Origin: Bordetella genomosp. 2
GTDB lineage: Bacteria; Pseudomonadota; Gammaproteobacteria; Burkholderiales; Burkholderiaceae_B
Reading direction: 5' to 3'
Assembly (NCBI RefSeq): GCF_002261345.1
Contig: NZ_NEVT01000008.1
Span: 459,844-523,843 of the forward strand
Length of the DNA stretch: 64,000 nucleotides
A program made the translations under genes and the position numbers. The notes beneath the pieces are model-generated. The model did not search any database and was not told where the DNA came from. It worked only from the letters and a program-made list of their open reading frames with translations. Shown piece by piece: positions 1 to 8,019 of the stretch (within the stretch, counting starts at the first letter, position 1; the number at the start of each line of letters is the position of its first letter).

Positions 1-753
1 GTGGGCCTGGTGCTGGGTCCCGACATCGATCTGCGCGTGTTCTTCAGCGGCTGGGACACGGCCTGGGCGGTCGAGCAGGACGGCCGCCACAGCCTGCAGT
101 TCTTCGACCGCGCCGGCGTGGCGGTGCACAAGGTGTACCGCACCGATGCGACCGACGCGGCCGCTTACGACGCGCTGGTGGCGCGCTACGCGGGCGCGCC
201 CGCCTGGCCCGAGACGCGCCCCTACCCGCCCGGCGACGAAGCCGGCACGGTGGCCGACCCGCAAGCCCTGCGCGACGCCTGGCTGGCGATGCAGGACACG
301 CACGAGTTCTTTCCCATGCTGCGCAAGTTCAAGGTGTCGCGGCTGGCGGCGCTGGAAGCCGCCGGCATCGACCTGGCGCAGCGCGTCGAGGCCGATGCGG
401 CCGAGCGCATGCTGCAGGCGGCCGCGGACTCGGAACTGTCCATCATGTGCTTCGTGGGCAACCGCGGCATGATCCAGATCCACACCGGGCCGGTCATGAA
501 CCTGCGCCGCACCGGGCCATGGTTCAATGTGCTGGATCCGAAATTCAACCTGCACCTGAATACCCAGGCCATCGTGTCGGCGTGGGTAGTCAGCAAGCCG
601 ACCAGCGATGGCTGGGTCACCTCGCTGGAACTGTACGCCGCCAGCGGCGACCTGATCGCGCAATTCTTCGGCGAGCGCAAGCCCGGCAAGCCCGAGCTGG
701 CCGACTGGCGCCGCCTGCTGGCCAGCCTGTGCGCGCAGCCGCTGGCCGCATGA
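1..753 (+). CDS. bhuS: Heme utilisation protein BhuS (HmuS/ChuS family), 5' end outside window
   Basis: Cytoplasmic heme-binding/heme-degrading protein of the HemS/ChuS/HmuS family, which takes heme delivered by the BhuTUV ABC transporter. Only the last 250 residues are present; family members are about 345-360 residues in two similar halves, so the gene starts upstream and the GTG at position 1 is an internal codon. The DTHEFF motif near residue 98 resembles the region carrying the heme-ligand histidine in this family, and the C-terminal half (IHTGPV, GPWFNVLDPKFNLHL) is typical. The stop lies 17 bases before bhuT. The call rests on motifs and on bhuT, bhuU and bhuV following it. Confidence 0.88.
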   Translation: MGLVLGPDIDLRVFFSGWDTAWAVEQDGRHSLQFFDRAGVAVHKVYRTDATDAAAYDALVARYAGAPAWPETRPYPPGDEAGTVADPQALRDAWLAMQDTHEFFPMLRKFKVSRLAALEAAGIDLAQRVEADAAERMLQAAADSELSIMCFVGNRGMIQIHTGPVMNLRRTGPWFNVLDPKFNLHLNTQAIVSAWVVSKPTSDGWVTSLELYAASGDLIAQFFGERKPGKPELADWRRLLASLCAQPLAA

Positions 754-770
754 CGAGGCAAAGGAGCACC

Positions 771-1640
771 ATGGCGGCACGATTCCTGCAAGGACTGCTG
801 GCCCTGCTGGCGGCCGCGTGCGCGGCCTGGCCGGCGCAGGCGGAGCCCGCCGCGCGCGTGGTGGCGCTGGGCGGCACGGTCACCGAGATCGTCTACGCGC
901 TCGACCAGGGGCACCGCCTGGCCGGCGCCGACCTGTCGAGCCTGTACCCGGAAGCGGCCACCCGGCTGCCGCGCGTGGGTTATTACCGGGCGGTGCCGGT
1001 CGAGGGCGTGCTGGCCCTGCGTCCCGACCTGGTGCTGGCTTCGGACCAGGCCGGCCCGCCCGCCGCGCTCGCGCGCCTGCGCGAAGTGGGTGTGCGGGTA
1101 GAGATGGTGTCCGACCAGCCTTCGGTGCAATCGCTCGACGAGCGCATCCGCCAGGTCGCGCGCGCGCTAGACGTGCCGGAACGCGGCGAAAAACTGGCTG
1201 CGTCGGTGGCCAGCGCCCTGGCCGAGGCGCGCGCCCTGCCGGCCTCGCAGGCGCGCGCGGTGCTGATCATGAACCGCACCGGCACGCCGCTGGGCGCCGG
1301 CAGCGACACGGCCGCATCGCTGGTGCTGGAATTGTCCGGGCTGGTCAACGTGCTGGCGGGGCAGCAGGGCTACAAACCCTTGTCGGCCGAAGCCCTGAGC
1401 GCCCTGGCGCCGCAAGTGATCGTGGTGCCGCGCATGTCGCTCGAAGCGGCGGGCGGCATGGAAAAACTGCGCGCCATGCCGGGCGTGGCCAACACGCCCG
1501 CGGCGGCCGACGACTGCATCGTCGTCATGGACGACCTGCTGGCGCTGGGCACCGGGCCGCGGCTGCCGCAAGCCATCCGCACACTGAAGGAGACCGACTG
1601 TGTCGCTCGCCAGGGCCGCCGGCACCATGCGGCCCGCTAG
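771..1640 (+). CDS. bhuT: Periplasmic heme-binding protein BhuT
   Basis: Substrate-binding component of a heme ABC importer, delivering periplasmic heme to BhuU. The 289-residue product has a signal peptide (residues 1-24, cleavage after AQA) and a class III periplasmic-binding fold of the PhuT/ShuT/HmuT type. The VGYYR stretch (Tyr71/Tyr72) sits where PhuT and ShuT carry their heme-ligand tyrosine. The ATG at 771 was chosen because AAGGAG lies just upstream; an ATG at 750 overlaps the bhuS stop but lacks a site. The 3' end overlaps bhuU by 41 bases, which suggests translational coupling. Confidence 0.88.
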   Translation: MAARFLQGLLALLAAACAAWPAQAEPAARVVALGGTVTEIVYALDQGHRLAGADLSSLYPEAATRLPRVGYYRAVPVEGVLALRPDLVLASDQAGPPAALARLREVGVRVEMVSDQPSVQSLDERIRQVARALDVPERGEKLAASVASALAEARALPASQARAVLIMNRTGTPLGAGSDTAASLVLELSGLVNVLAGQQGYKPLSAEALSALAPQVIVVPRMSLEAAGGMEKLRAMPGVANTPAAADDCIVVMDDLLALGTGPRLPQAIRTLKETDCVARQGRRHHAAR

Positions 1641-2628
1641 GCAATCCGGGCCGGTCGTGCTGGCCGGGCTGGGCGTGGCGGCCCTGCTGGTGGCGCTGCT
1701 GGCGGCGCTGAGCGGCGCCGTGCAGATTCCCGTGGGCGATGCGCTGCGCGTACTGGCGGGCGCCGGCACGCGGCCGGACGATGCCCTGTGGCGCAATGTC
1801 CTGCTCGACATCCGCCTACCGCGCGTGGCATTCGCCATGCTGGCCGGCGCGGCGCTGGCCATCGCCGGCGCGGCCATGCAGGCGCTGTTCCGCAATCCGC
1901 TCGCCGAGCCCGGCTTGGTCGGCATCTCGGCCGGCGGCGCGCTGGGCGCGGTGAGCGCCATCGTGATGACCGCCGGCGGTTTCGCCGTGACCGCGCCGGC
2001 CGCCTTCGCCGGCAGCCTGCTGGCCACCGCCGCCGCGTATTCGGTGGGCCGCCGCGTGCCCGGCGTGGCCGGCCTGCTGCTGGCGGGCATCGCCATCAAT
2101 ACCGTGGCGGGCAGCCTGATCGGCCTGCTGACCTACATGGCCACCGACGCGCAGCTGCGCGACCTGACCTTCTGGAGCATGGGCAGCCTGGCGGGCGCGA
2201 GCTGGCCGCTGCTGGCCTTCCTGGCCCCCTGGACCCTACTGTGGTCGGCCTGGCTGATGCGCCAATGGCGCGCGATGAACGCGCTGCTGCTGGGCGAGCG
2301 CGAAGCGCAGCACCTCGGCTTCGCGCTGGTCACGGTGCGCTACAAGCTGGTGCTGGCCACGGCCCTGATCGTCGGCCCGCTGGTGGCGGCCACGGGCGGC
2401 ATCGGCTTCGTCGGGCTGGTGGTGCCGCACCTGGTGCGCATGACCCTCGGCGCCGACCATCGCTGGCTGCTGCCGGCGTCGATGCTGGCGGGCGCGCTGG
2501 CGCTGACGCTGGCCGACTGGCTGGCCCGCATCGTGGTGATACCGGCCGAGCTGCCGATCGGGCTGGTCACCAGCCTGGTGGGCGGGCCGTTCTTCTTGTG
2601 GCTATTGGCGCGGGGGCGCAGATTCTGA
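1600..2628 (+). CDS. bhuU: Heme ABC transporter permease BhuU
   Basis: FecCD-family inner-membrane permease (342 residues, multiple hydrophobic helices) that carries heme from BhuT into the cytoplasm. Family hallmarks include FRNPLAEPGLVGISAGGALGA near residue 90-115 and GGIGFVGLVVPHLVR near residue 265-285, the region that contacts the ATPase. The GTG start at 1600 is preceded by AAGGAGA at good spacing and lies inside the end of bhuT; the next ATG is at 1627. Its stop overlaps the bhuV start by one base (TGATG), so bhuTUV is one coupled unit. Confidence 0.88.
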   Translation: MSLARAAGTMRPARQSGPVVLAGLGVAALLVALLAALSGAVQIPVGDALRVLAGAGTRPDDALWRNVLLDIRLPRVAFAMLAGAALAIAGAAMQALFRNPLAEPGLVGISAGGALGAVSAIVMTAGGFAVTAPAAFAGSLLATAAAYSVGRRVPGVAGLLLAGIAINTVAGSLIGLLTYMATDAQLRDLTFWSMGSLAGASWPLLAFLAPWTLLWSAWLMRQWRAMNALLLGEREAQHLGFALVTVRYKLVLATALIVGPLVAATGGIGFVGLVVPHLVRMTLGADHRWLLPASMLAGALALTLADWLARIVVIPAELPIGLVTSLVGGPFFLWLLARGRRF

Positions 2629-3416
2629 TGAGCGTGCGAGCCCATGACCTGACCCTGTCGCGCGGCGGCAGCCGCGTCCTGTCGAACGTGTCGCTCGAGA
2701 TCGAGCCGGGACGCGTGCTGGGGCTGCTGGGCGCCAACGGCGCGGGCAAATCCACCCTGCTGGCGGCGCTGGCCGGCGAGCTGCGCGCGGACAGCGGCGA
2801 CATCTGGTTGAATGGCACGCCGCTGGCGGGCCTGCCGTTGCGCCGCCAGGCACGCCACCGTGCCGTGCTGCCGCAAAAGCCCTCGCTGAGCTTCGACCTG
2901 GGCGTGCACGAGGTAGTCGCCATGGGCGCCTACCCCTTTCCCGAGCTGGATCCTGTGGAGGTCGACGAGCTGGTGGAGGCCGCCTTGACGCTGGCCGGCG
3001 TGCCGCACCTGGCAGCGCGCCGCTATCCTGAGCTGTCCGGCGGCGAGCAGCAACGCGTGCAGTTCGCGCGCGTACTGGCCCAGTGCCAGGCGCTGCGCGA
3101 ACCCGACACGCCCCGCTACCTGCTGCTGGACGAGCCGATTTCCAGCCTGGACCCCAAGCACCAGATGGCGCTGCTGCGCACCACCGCGCAACTGGCCCAC
3201 ACGCAGGGCGTCGGCGTGCTGGTCATCGTGCACGACGTCAACCTGGCGGCGCGCTGGTGCGACCGCCTGGTGCTGCTGGGGGCGGGCGCCGTCGTGGCCG
3301 AAGGCACGCCGCAAGCGGTGCTGACGCCGGCCCACTTGCGCGCGGTGTACGACATCGAAGCCGACGTGCTGCCGCATCCCACCTTGCCGGGCCGGCTGCT
3401 GGTGCTGCCGCACTAG
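2628..3416 (+). CDS. bhuV: Heme ABC transporter ATP-binding protein BhuV
   Basis: ATPase that powers BhuTU-dependent heme import (HmuV type, 262 residues). Walker A is GANGAGKST (about residues 37-45), the ABC signature is LSGGEQQR, Walker B is YLLLDEP, and the switch histidine is in VIVHDVN. It begins at the ATG overlapping the bhuU stop by one base and ends the heme locus; the gene downstream is on the opposite strand with only 10 bases between them and no obvious terminator hairpin. Heme loci of this type are usually under iron control, but the relevant promoter would be upstream of this window. Confidence 0.9.
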   Translation: MSVRAHDLTLSRGGSRVLSNVSLEIEPGRVLGLLGANGAGKSTLLAALAGELRADSGDIWLNGTPLAGLPLRRQARHRAVLPQKPSLSFDLGVHEVVAMGAYPFPELDPVEVDELVEAALTLAGVPHLAARRYPELSGGEQQRVQFARVLAQCQALREPDTPRYLLLDEPISSLDPKHQMALLRTTAQLAHTQGVGVLVIVHDVNLAARWCDRLVLLGAGAVVAEGTPQAVLTPAHLRAVYDIEADVLPHPTLPGRLLVLPH

Positions 3417-3426
3417 GCCATGGTCA

Positions 3427-4416
3427 TTAGTTTTGCGCCGCGCCGGAAATGCGGACGATGTCCTTCCACTTTGCGGTCTCGGACTGCAGGAAACCGGCCA
3501 GCTGCTGCGTGGACATCTCCATCGGAACCAGGCCCATCGTATTGAGTTTGTCCCTGACTTCGGGCATTGCCATCAGCTTCGCCATTTCCGCGCGCAGCCT
3601 GGCGACGACCGCCTCGGGCGTTCCCGCCGGGGCCAGGAGCAGGATCCATCCCTGCAGGTCAAAGCCCTTCAGCCCCTGCTCCTGCAGCGTGGGGATATCC
3701 GGCAATGACGGAATCCGGGAAGCGGAAGTCACCCCCAGCGCCTTGACCTTGCCTGCTTGCAGCAGCGAATTGACGACGGGCACGTTGTCGGAAATGAAAT
3801 CAATCTGCCCGCCGACCAAGTCGGCTGCGGTCTGCACCCCGCCGCGGTAGGGAACATGTGTGGCCTGCAGGCCGGACTGCTCCAGCATGGAGGAAATGAC
3901 CAGATGCGGCGTCGTCCCGTTGCCGGACGAGCCGTACGTCAGGCGGACGCCGGGCCGTTTTGCGTAGGCAAGCAGCTCCTGGTAGGTGGACGCCGGATAA
4001 TCCTTGCGTACAACCAGCACCTGCGGCGCCCAGGCCACCGCCCCGACGGGTACGAAGTCGCGCGCGGCGTCGTAGCCCAGGGTGCCTGGCCGCAGCCATT
4101 GGGCAATGGTCATGGGTCCGGTCGACCCCATCGCCAGGGTGTAGCCATCCGCCGGCTGGCCGGCCGCGTAATCCGTGCCGATCACACCGCCCGCGCCGGT
4201 GCGGTTCTCGACGATGACCGACTGGTGCAACGCCGCACTGAGCTTCTCCGCGATCAGCCGCATGGAAACATCCGATGAGTTGCCCGGCGGGAACGGGACG
4301 ATGATCCGGACAGGACGCTCCGGCCAGGCGGCCATGGCACTCCCGGCCAGGCACCATGACAGCATGACGCAGGACATCAACCGATGCAGGCTTGCCTGCA
4401 AGAAAAAGGCGTTCAT
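3427..4416 (-). CDS. Bug/TctC-family periplasmic solute-binding protein
   Basis: Secreted binding protein of the Bug family (tripartite tricarboxylate receptor type), which is greatly expanded in Bordetella and binds small carboxylates or amides. The 329-residue product has an N-terminal signal peptide ending near AMA-AWPERPVR, followed by the family pattern PVRIIVPFPPG, ENRTGAGGVIG and VPYRGG. AAGGGGA precedes the ATG. No TctA/TctB membrane subunits are nearby, which is common for orphan Bug proteins. It is the last gene of the minus-strand cassette 3427-7818, separated from the RraA-like gene by 53 bases, so its ligand is probably the substrate of that cassette. Ligand identity cannot be read from sequence. 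Confidence 0.88.
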   Translation of the reverse strand: MNAFFLQASLHRLMSCVMLSWCLAGSAMAAWPERPVRIIVPFPPGNSSDVSMRLIAEKLSAALHQSVIVENRTGAGGVIGTDYAAGQPADGYTLAMGSTGPMTIAQWLRPGTLGYDAARDFVPVGAVAWAPQVLVVRKDYPASTYQELLAYAKRPGVRLTYGSSGNGTTPHLVISSMLEQSGLQATHVPYRGGVQTAADLVGGQIDFISDNVPVVNSLLQAGKVKALGVTSASRIPSLPDIPTLQEQGLKGFDLQGWILLLAPAGTPEAVVARLRAEMAKLMAMPEVRDKLNTMGLVPMEMSTQQLAGFLQSETAKWKDIVRISGAAQN

Positions 4417-4469
4417 AGTTTTCCCCTTGAAGTTCTTTATGGATTGCGTGTCGACCGGGCGTAGACGCG

Positions 4470-5135
4470 TCAGCCGGCACGCGCCACGTGGCCGCTGGCG
4501 CCGGACAGGTCCCCCAGCCGTTCACCCTTGGCAATGCGCTGCGTGTTGCTGGCCTGCCGGGCCTGCTTGGCCGCCGCCATTGCGGCGACTTCCCGGACCT
4601 CGTCCGGCGGCAGCACGAGCACCCCGTTCTCGTCCGCCAGGATGACGTCGCCGGGCGCCACCACCACCCCGCCGCACGACACCGGCACATTCATTCTTCC
4701 GGCCAGGTCATAGATGCGCGTGGTAATGGGAGAAATGCCGCGGCACCAGACCGGCAGGCCGTAATGGGCGATTTCCGAAGGATCGGTACACATGCCGTCG
4801 ACGATTGCTCCCGCGGCCTGCGCCGCCACCGCGCCCTGGGTCACGCCTCCGCCCCAGCATGCGTGCTTGAGGTCGCCCAGGCGATCTATCACGACGATAT
4901 CGCCTGGCTGCAAGGAGCTCAGCGCATGATGCAGCATGGTCGAGTCCTGCGCGGGCAACGCCAGGGTGATCGCCCGCCCGACGATTTTCTTGCCATGGCC
5001 CAATGGCTTTATCCGAGGGTCCATGAAACCCCAGTGGCGGAAATGGCCGATCGTCGCGGTCTCAATGTCGGCCAGCAGCGTGTACACCTCCGCGGCCAGG
5101 GGCGGCGGCGGCGGGCCGATTTCATATTTCTGCAT
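4470..5135 (-). CDS. RraA-like / HMG-CHA aldolase-type protein with altered active-site motif
   Basis: Member of the RraA/demethylmenaquinone-methyltransferase-like superfamily (221 residues), which includes class II 4-hydroxy-4-methyl-2-oxoglutarate/4-carboxy-4-hydroxy-2-oxoadipate aldolases. The glycine-rich CWGGGVTQGAVAAQAAGAIVDG segment at about residues 93-114 is characteristic. The family usually has an Arg-Asp pair next; here it is CTD (Thr117, Asp118), so the metal-binding Asp is kept but the substrate Arg is replaced. That makes a standard aldolase activity doubtful. The ATG directly follows the TAG of the hydrolase gene with no gap. Context suggests a catabolic enzyme rather than an RNase E regulator. 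Confidence 0.82.
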   Translation of the reverse strand: MQKYEIGPPPPPLAAEVYTLLADIETATIGHFRHWGFMDPRIKPLGHGKKIVGRAITLALPAQDSTMLHHALSSLQPGDIVVIDRLGDLKHACWGGGVTQGAVAAQAAGAIVDGMCTDPSEIAHYGLPVWCRGISPITTRIYDLAGRMNVPVSCGGVVVAPGDVILADENGVLVLPPDEVREVAAMAAAKQARQASNTQRIAKGERLGDLSGASGHVARAG

Positions 5136-5951
5136 CTACAGCACCTTGTGGGAAGCCAACGGAATCTGCGCGCGAACCTGGGAGACGTAGGCGGGGTCCA
5201 GCCTGGTGGACACGGCGCCCACGCCATCGGAGGCCTTGGCGACGATATGGCCCCACGGGTCGCAGACCAGCGAATGCCCGTAGGTATGGCGCGTCTCGGT
5301 TCCCTGCTGGAAGGCGCCGTGCTGCGCCGGCGCGAGCAGATAACATTGCGTTTCGATAGCCCGGGCGCGGCACAAGACGTCCCAGTGGTCCTTTCCTGTC
5401 TGCAGGGTGAACGACGCGGGCAGCATGAGCACCTGCGCGCCCTGCTTCACGAGCTGCTGGAAGAGCTCCGGAAAGCGAATGTCATAGCAAATCGCTAGGC
5501 CGAATTTGATGCCATCCACATCCGCGACGACCACCTCGGACCCGGCCCGCACCGCGTCCGATTCGCCATAGCGCAGGCCGTCGGGCGTGACAATATCGAA
5601 CAGGTGGATCTTGCGATAGCGGGCGATTTCCCGGCCGGCCGGATCGAATACCACCGAGGTGTTGAATACTTTCTTGCCATCCGGGGTGCGCTCGTAGAAG
5701 CTGCCCGTATGCACGTGGATCTGGTGGTCCGCCGCGAGCTGGCGACACATGGACCAGGCCGGGCCGTCCCGCTCGCCTTCGCCAGCCGCCACCTTGTCGG
5801 CCGCGCTGCCTCCCGCCCAGTCGAAATGCTCCGGAAAAGATATGAATTGCGGCTGCTCCGCCGCGATGGCGGCCCGCGCGAGACAGTCCGCGTCGTCGAC
5901 ATTCTTGCGCTTGTCCGGCACGGAATTCATTTGAATCAGACTGATTTTCAC
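5136..5951 (-). CDS. Carbon-nitrogen hydrolase (nitrilase superfamily)
   Basis: Amidase-type member of the nitrilase superfamily, 271 residues, expected to hydrolyse a C-N bond of an amide. The catalytic triad is visible as Glu41 (FPEHF), Lys114 (YRKIHLFD) and Cys155 (AICYDIRFPEL). The pattern resembles the Nit1/omega-amidase-like branch, but a specific substrate cannot be assigned. The GTG at 5951 was chosen because it follows CGGGAG and gives the usual N-terminus of the family (K-I-S-L-I-Q-M). GTGA overlaps the end of the LysR gene by four bases, which implies translational coupling inside the operon. Confidence 0.88.
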   Translation of the reverse strand: MKISLIQMNSVPDKRKNVDDADCLARAAIAAEQPQFISFPEHFDWAGGSAADKVAAGEGERDGPAWSMCRQLAADHQIHVHTGSFYERTPDGKKVFNTSVVFDPAGREIARYRKIHLFDIVTPDGLRYGESDAVRAGSEVVVADVDGIKFGLAICYDIRFPELFQQLVKQGAQVLMLPASFTLQTGKDHWDVLCRARAIETQCYLLAPAQHGAFQQGTETRHTYGHSLVCDPWGHIVAKASDGVGAVSTRLDPAYVSQVRAQIPLASHKVL

Positions 5952-6901
5952 GATTTCTCCCGAGGAAGTTCGGGCATCGCGGTCTCCCACGCCAGGGCGG
6001 AATCGCAGGCCTCGCAATACCTGGAGGCCGCCTGCCGGGCCAGCGTCGCCACGGCGCGCGGCAGCTCGCTGCGGCCTTCGCGGATGAACGCCGCTACGTA
6101 ATGCACCTGGGCAAATGGCTTGGTCGTGGGCAGCGCGACCAGCAAGCCCTGTTCGATCTCCTTGCTCACCGCGGCCAGGGGGACCGCGGTGATGCCGATC
6201 CCGGAGGTCGCCATTTGCACATTGGTGGGCAGAGCGGCGGACGCATGGATGATCACGGTCTGCTGCACCTCGCCCGCGAAATATTCTTCGATCCGCGCCT
6301 GGGAAGGAGTGCCAGGGGGGTAGCCGATGATGGGATAGCCGGCCAGTTCGCGTGGAGACAGCGGCGCGCCGCGGTCGATGTTGAATGCCGGACTGGCGAC
6401 GAAGTGCATGGCGAACGAGCACAGCGGCGTCACTTCTATGTCCAGCCTGTCCGGCGGGGCGCTCGAGATGATGGCGACGTCGAGCCGGCCGGCCTCGAGC
6501 TCCTTGATCAACCGCTCGGACAACTCGGTCGTGACGCTCAGCGACACCTGGGGATATTCCTCCCGGATCGTGCGCACCAGCGTTGGGAAAACGGTCGGGA
6601 TCATGGTGCTGACCGTACCCAGCCGCACGTGGCCCTTCAAGCGGGCCGGATCGAGCATGCTGCGCCTCAGTTTGTGGTACGCATCGATGATCTGCTGGGC
6701 CTGGTCGATGAACCGGAGGCCGTCCGGCGTGGGTTCGACCCCCTGTTCCGAACGTGTGAACAGGCACACTCCCAGGTCCTGCTCGATGGACGCGATCCGG
6801 TTGGAAATGGCCGTGTGGGTAATGCACAGCTTTTCCGCCGTGGCCTTGATGCTGCGCAGGCGCGCCAGCCACAGGACTGTCTCAAGGAACCGGATATTCA
6901 T
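5948..6901 (-). CDS. LysR-family transcriptional regulator inside the catabolic operon
   Basis: LTTR of 317 residues. The N-terminal winged helix-turn-helix (residues 1-60, with KATAEKLCITHTAISNRIASIE as the recognition region) is followed by a periplasmic-binding-like effector domain. Most LTTRs are transcribed divergently from their targets; this one overlaps the genes on both sides (ATGA with the dioxygenase upstream, GTGA with the hydrolase downstream), so it is co-transcribed with the pathway. A probable autoregulated operon promoter lies in the 7819-8019 gap. The effector is unknown but is likely a pathway substrate or intermediate. Confidence 0.9.
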   Translation of the reverse strand: MNIRFLETVLWLARLRSIKATAEKLCITHTAISNRIASIEQDLGVCLFTRSEQGVEPTPDGLRFIDQAQQIIDAYHKLRRSMLDPARLKGHVRLGTVSTMIPTVFPTLVRTIREEYPQVSLSVTTELSERLIKELEAGRLDVAIISSAPPDRLDIEVTPLCSFAMHFVASPAFNIDRGAPLSPRELAGYPIIGYPPGTPSQARIEEYFAGEVQQTVIIHASAALPTNVQMATSGIGITAVPLAAVSKEIEQGLLVALPTTKPFAQVHYVAAFIREGRSELPRAVATLARQAASRYCEACDSALAWETAMPELPREKS

Positions 6902-7818
6902 GCCGACCAGTCCCGTGTCTCGATCCCGGCGCGCACAGTAGCCATGATGGGGACATCGCCCTCCAGCGTCGTCCGATACATTGTCCTCACATAGGCGGCA
7001 TCGTCGAAGCCGGTTGCGCAATGCTGCGTGCAGCGGTTGTCCCACAGGACGGCGTCGCCCGGCCGCCACTTCTGCGTGAAGATGAAGCGGGGCTGCTGGG
7101 CGAACTCCTGCAGATAACGAATCAGCGCGCGCCCTTCTTGCGGGTCCACGCCTTCTACATCGCAAGCCCAGCGGCCAATGTAGAGAGAGGTCCGGCCGCT
7201 GTCCGGATGCCGGCGCGCCAGGGGGTGGAAGACATCGGGACGATCCCGCTTCTCCTCTTCGGTCAGCGGGTCCATCAGGGGGTAATGGGTCGCGTGCAAG
7301 TCGATGCGGCTATACCGCGCGCGTCGGCCGGCGATGGCGTGGCGGACCGGTTGCGGCAGCGCTTCATAGACCGAATACATGTCCACGAACAAGGTATCGC
7401 CCCTTTCGGGCGGCACGCGCCGCGCATACAGCAGAGAGCCGGCATTGGGAATACGCTTGTCCTCGCCGTCGGTGTGAAACCCCTCTCCCGCCCGCTTCAG
7501 GCCGGCCTCGCCCGCCCCGCCCTCCCTGGATACGGGCTTGGAGGGGTCCTCCTTGCTGGCGTTCGACACGACGAACACCTCGGGATAGTCCGGCAAATTG
7601 AATTTGAGCGGCTTCATGATGTGCAGCTCGCCAAACCGCCGGGTGAAAGCAATGTGCTGCTCGGGCGACAAATCCAGGTCGCGGAACAACAGTATGGAAT
7701 GATCGATCCAGGCCTGCCTGATCTTCTGGAAATCTGCCTCGCCGACCTCCAGGCTGGCCGGCACCCCGGCGACCTGAGCGCCGAAACCTCGTTCGAAAGG
7801 AATGATGTCTACAGGCAT
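6898..7818 (-). CDS. TauD/TfdA-family Fe(II)/2-oxoglutarate dioxygenase
   Basis: Non-heme iron dioxygenase of 306 residues, first gene of the five-gene cassette. The 2-His-1-carboxylate triad is visible: His115 and Asp117 in GFHTDGE, and distal His266 in NRCTQH; the 2-oxoglutarate-binding Arg is in MYRTTLEG. Relatives act on taurine, 2,4-D, sulfate esters and other compounds, and the substrate cannot be inferred from sequence. The chosen ATG at 7818 gives the usual TauD N-terminus (PFERGFGAQVAG). The long gap to the divergent GNAT gene provides room for the operon promoter. Confidence 0.88.
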   Translation of the reverse strand: MPVDIIPFERGFGAQVAGVPASLEVGEADFQKIRQAWIDHSILLFRDLDLSPEQHIAFTRRFGELHIMKPLKFNLPDYPEVFVVSNASKEDPSKPVSREGGAGEAGLKRAGEGFHTDGEDKRIPNAGSLLYARRVPPERGDTLFVDMYSVYEALPQPVRHAIAGRRARYSRIDLHATHYPLMDPLTEEEKRDRPDVFHPLARRHPDSGRTSLYIGRWACDVEGVDPQEGRALIRYLQEFAQQPRFIFTQKWRPGDAVLWDNRCTQHCATGFDDAAYVRTMYRTTLEGDVPIMATVRAGIETRDWSA

Positions 7819-7880
7819 CGCTATGGCCTCGTGATGGGATGGCACCAGTATGCGAGCCCGGTTGCCGCCTGTCGAACGGG

Positions 7881-7910
7881 TTTTTATTGACCGGCTTACA
7901 AGTTTTTTAT
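7881..7910. promoter_or_regulatory. AT-rich direct repeats in the divergent gap 7819-8019
   Basis: The 201-base gap between the divergent dioxygenase and GNAT genes contains two copies of TTTTTAT, at 7881-7887 and 7904-7910, separated by about two helical turns. This is the only AT-rich stretch in the gap and is a candidate site for the cassette's LysR protein or for a promoter. No convincing -35/-10 pair could be placed, so this is a suggestion only. Confidence 0.3.
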
Positions 7911-8019
7911 GCCCCCCTCGGCCACGCGGCGGCAGCCCTGGATTCGGTTCTGCGCCCAGCGGCCGCCCGGCCGGCGTTACCATGTCGCGGCAACGTTGAC
8001 GCTATATGAGGACTACGAA

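Noticed and set aside
1..3. GTG at position 1 as the start of the first gene
   Set aside because: The protein lacks about 100 N-terminal residues of its family, so this is an internal codon of a gene cut by the window edge.
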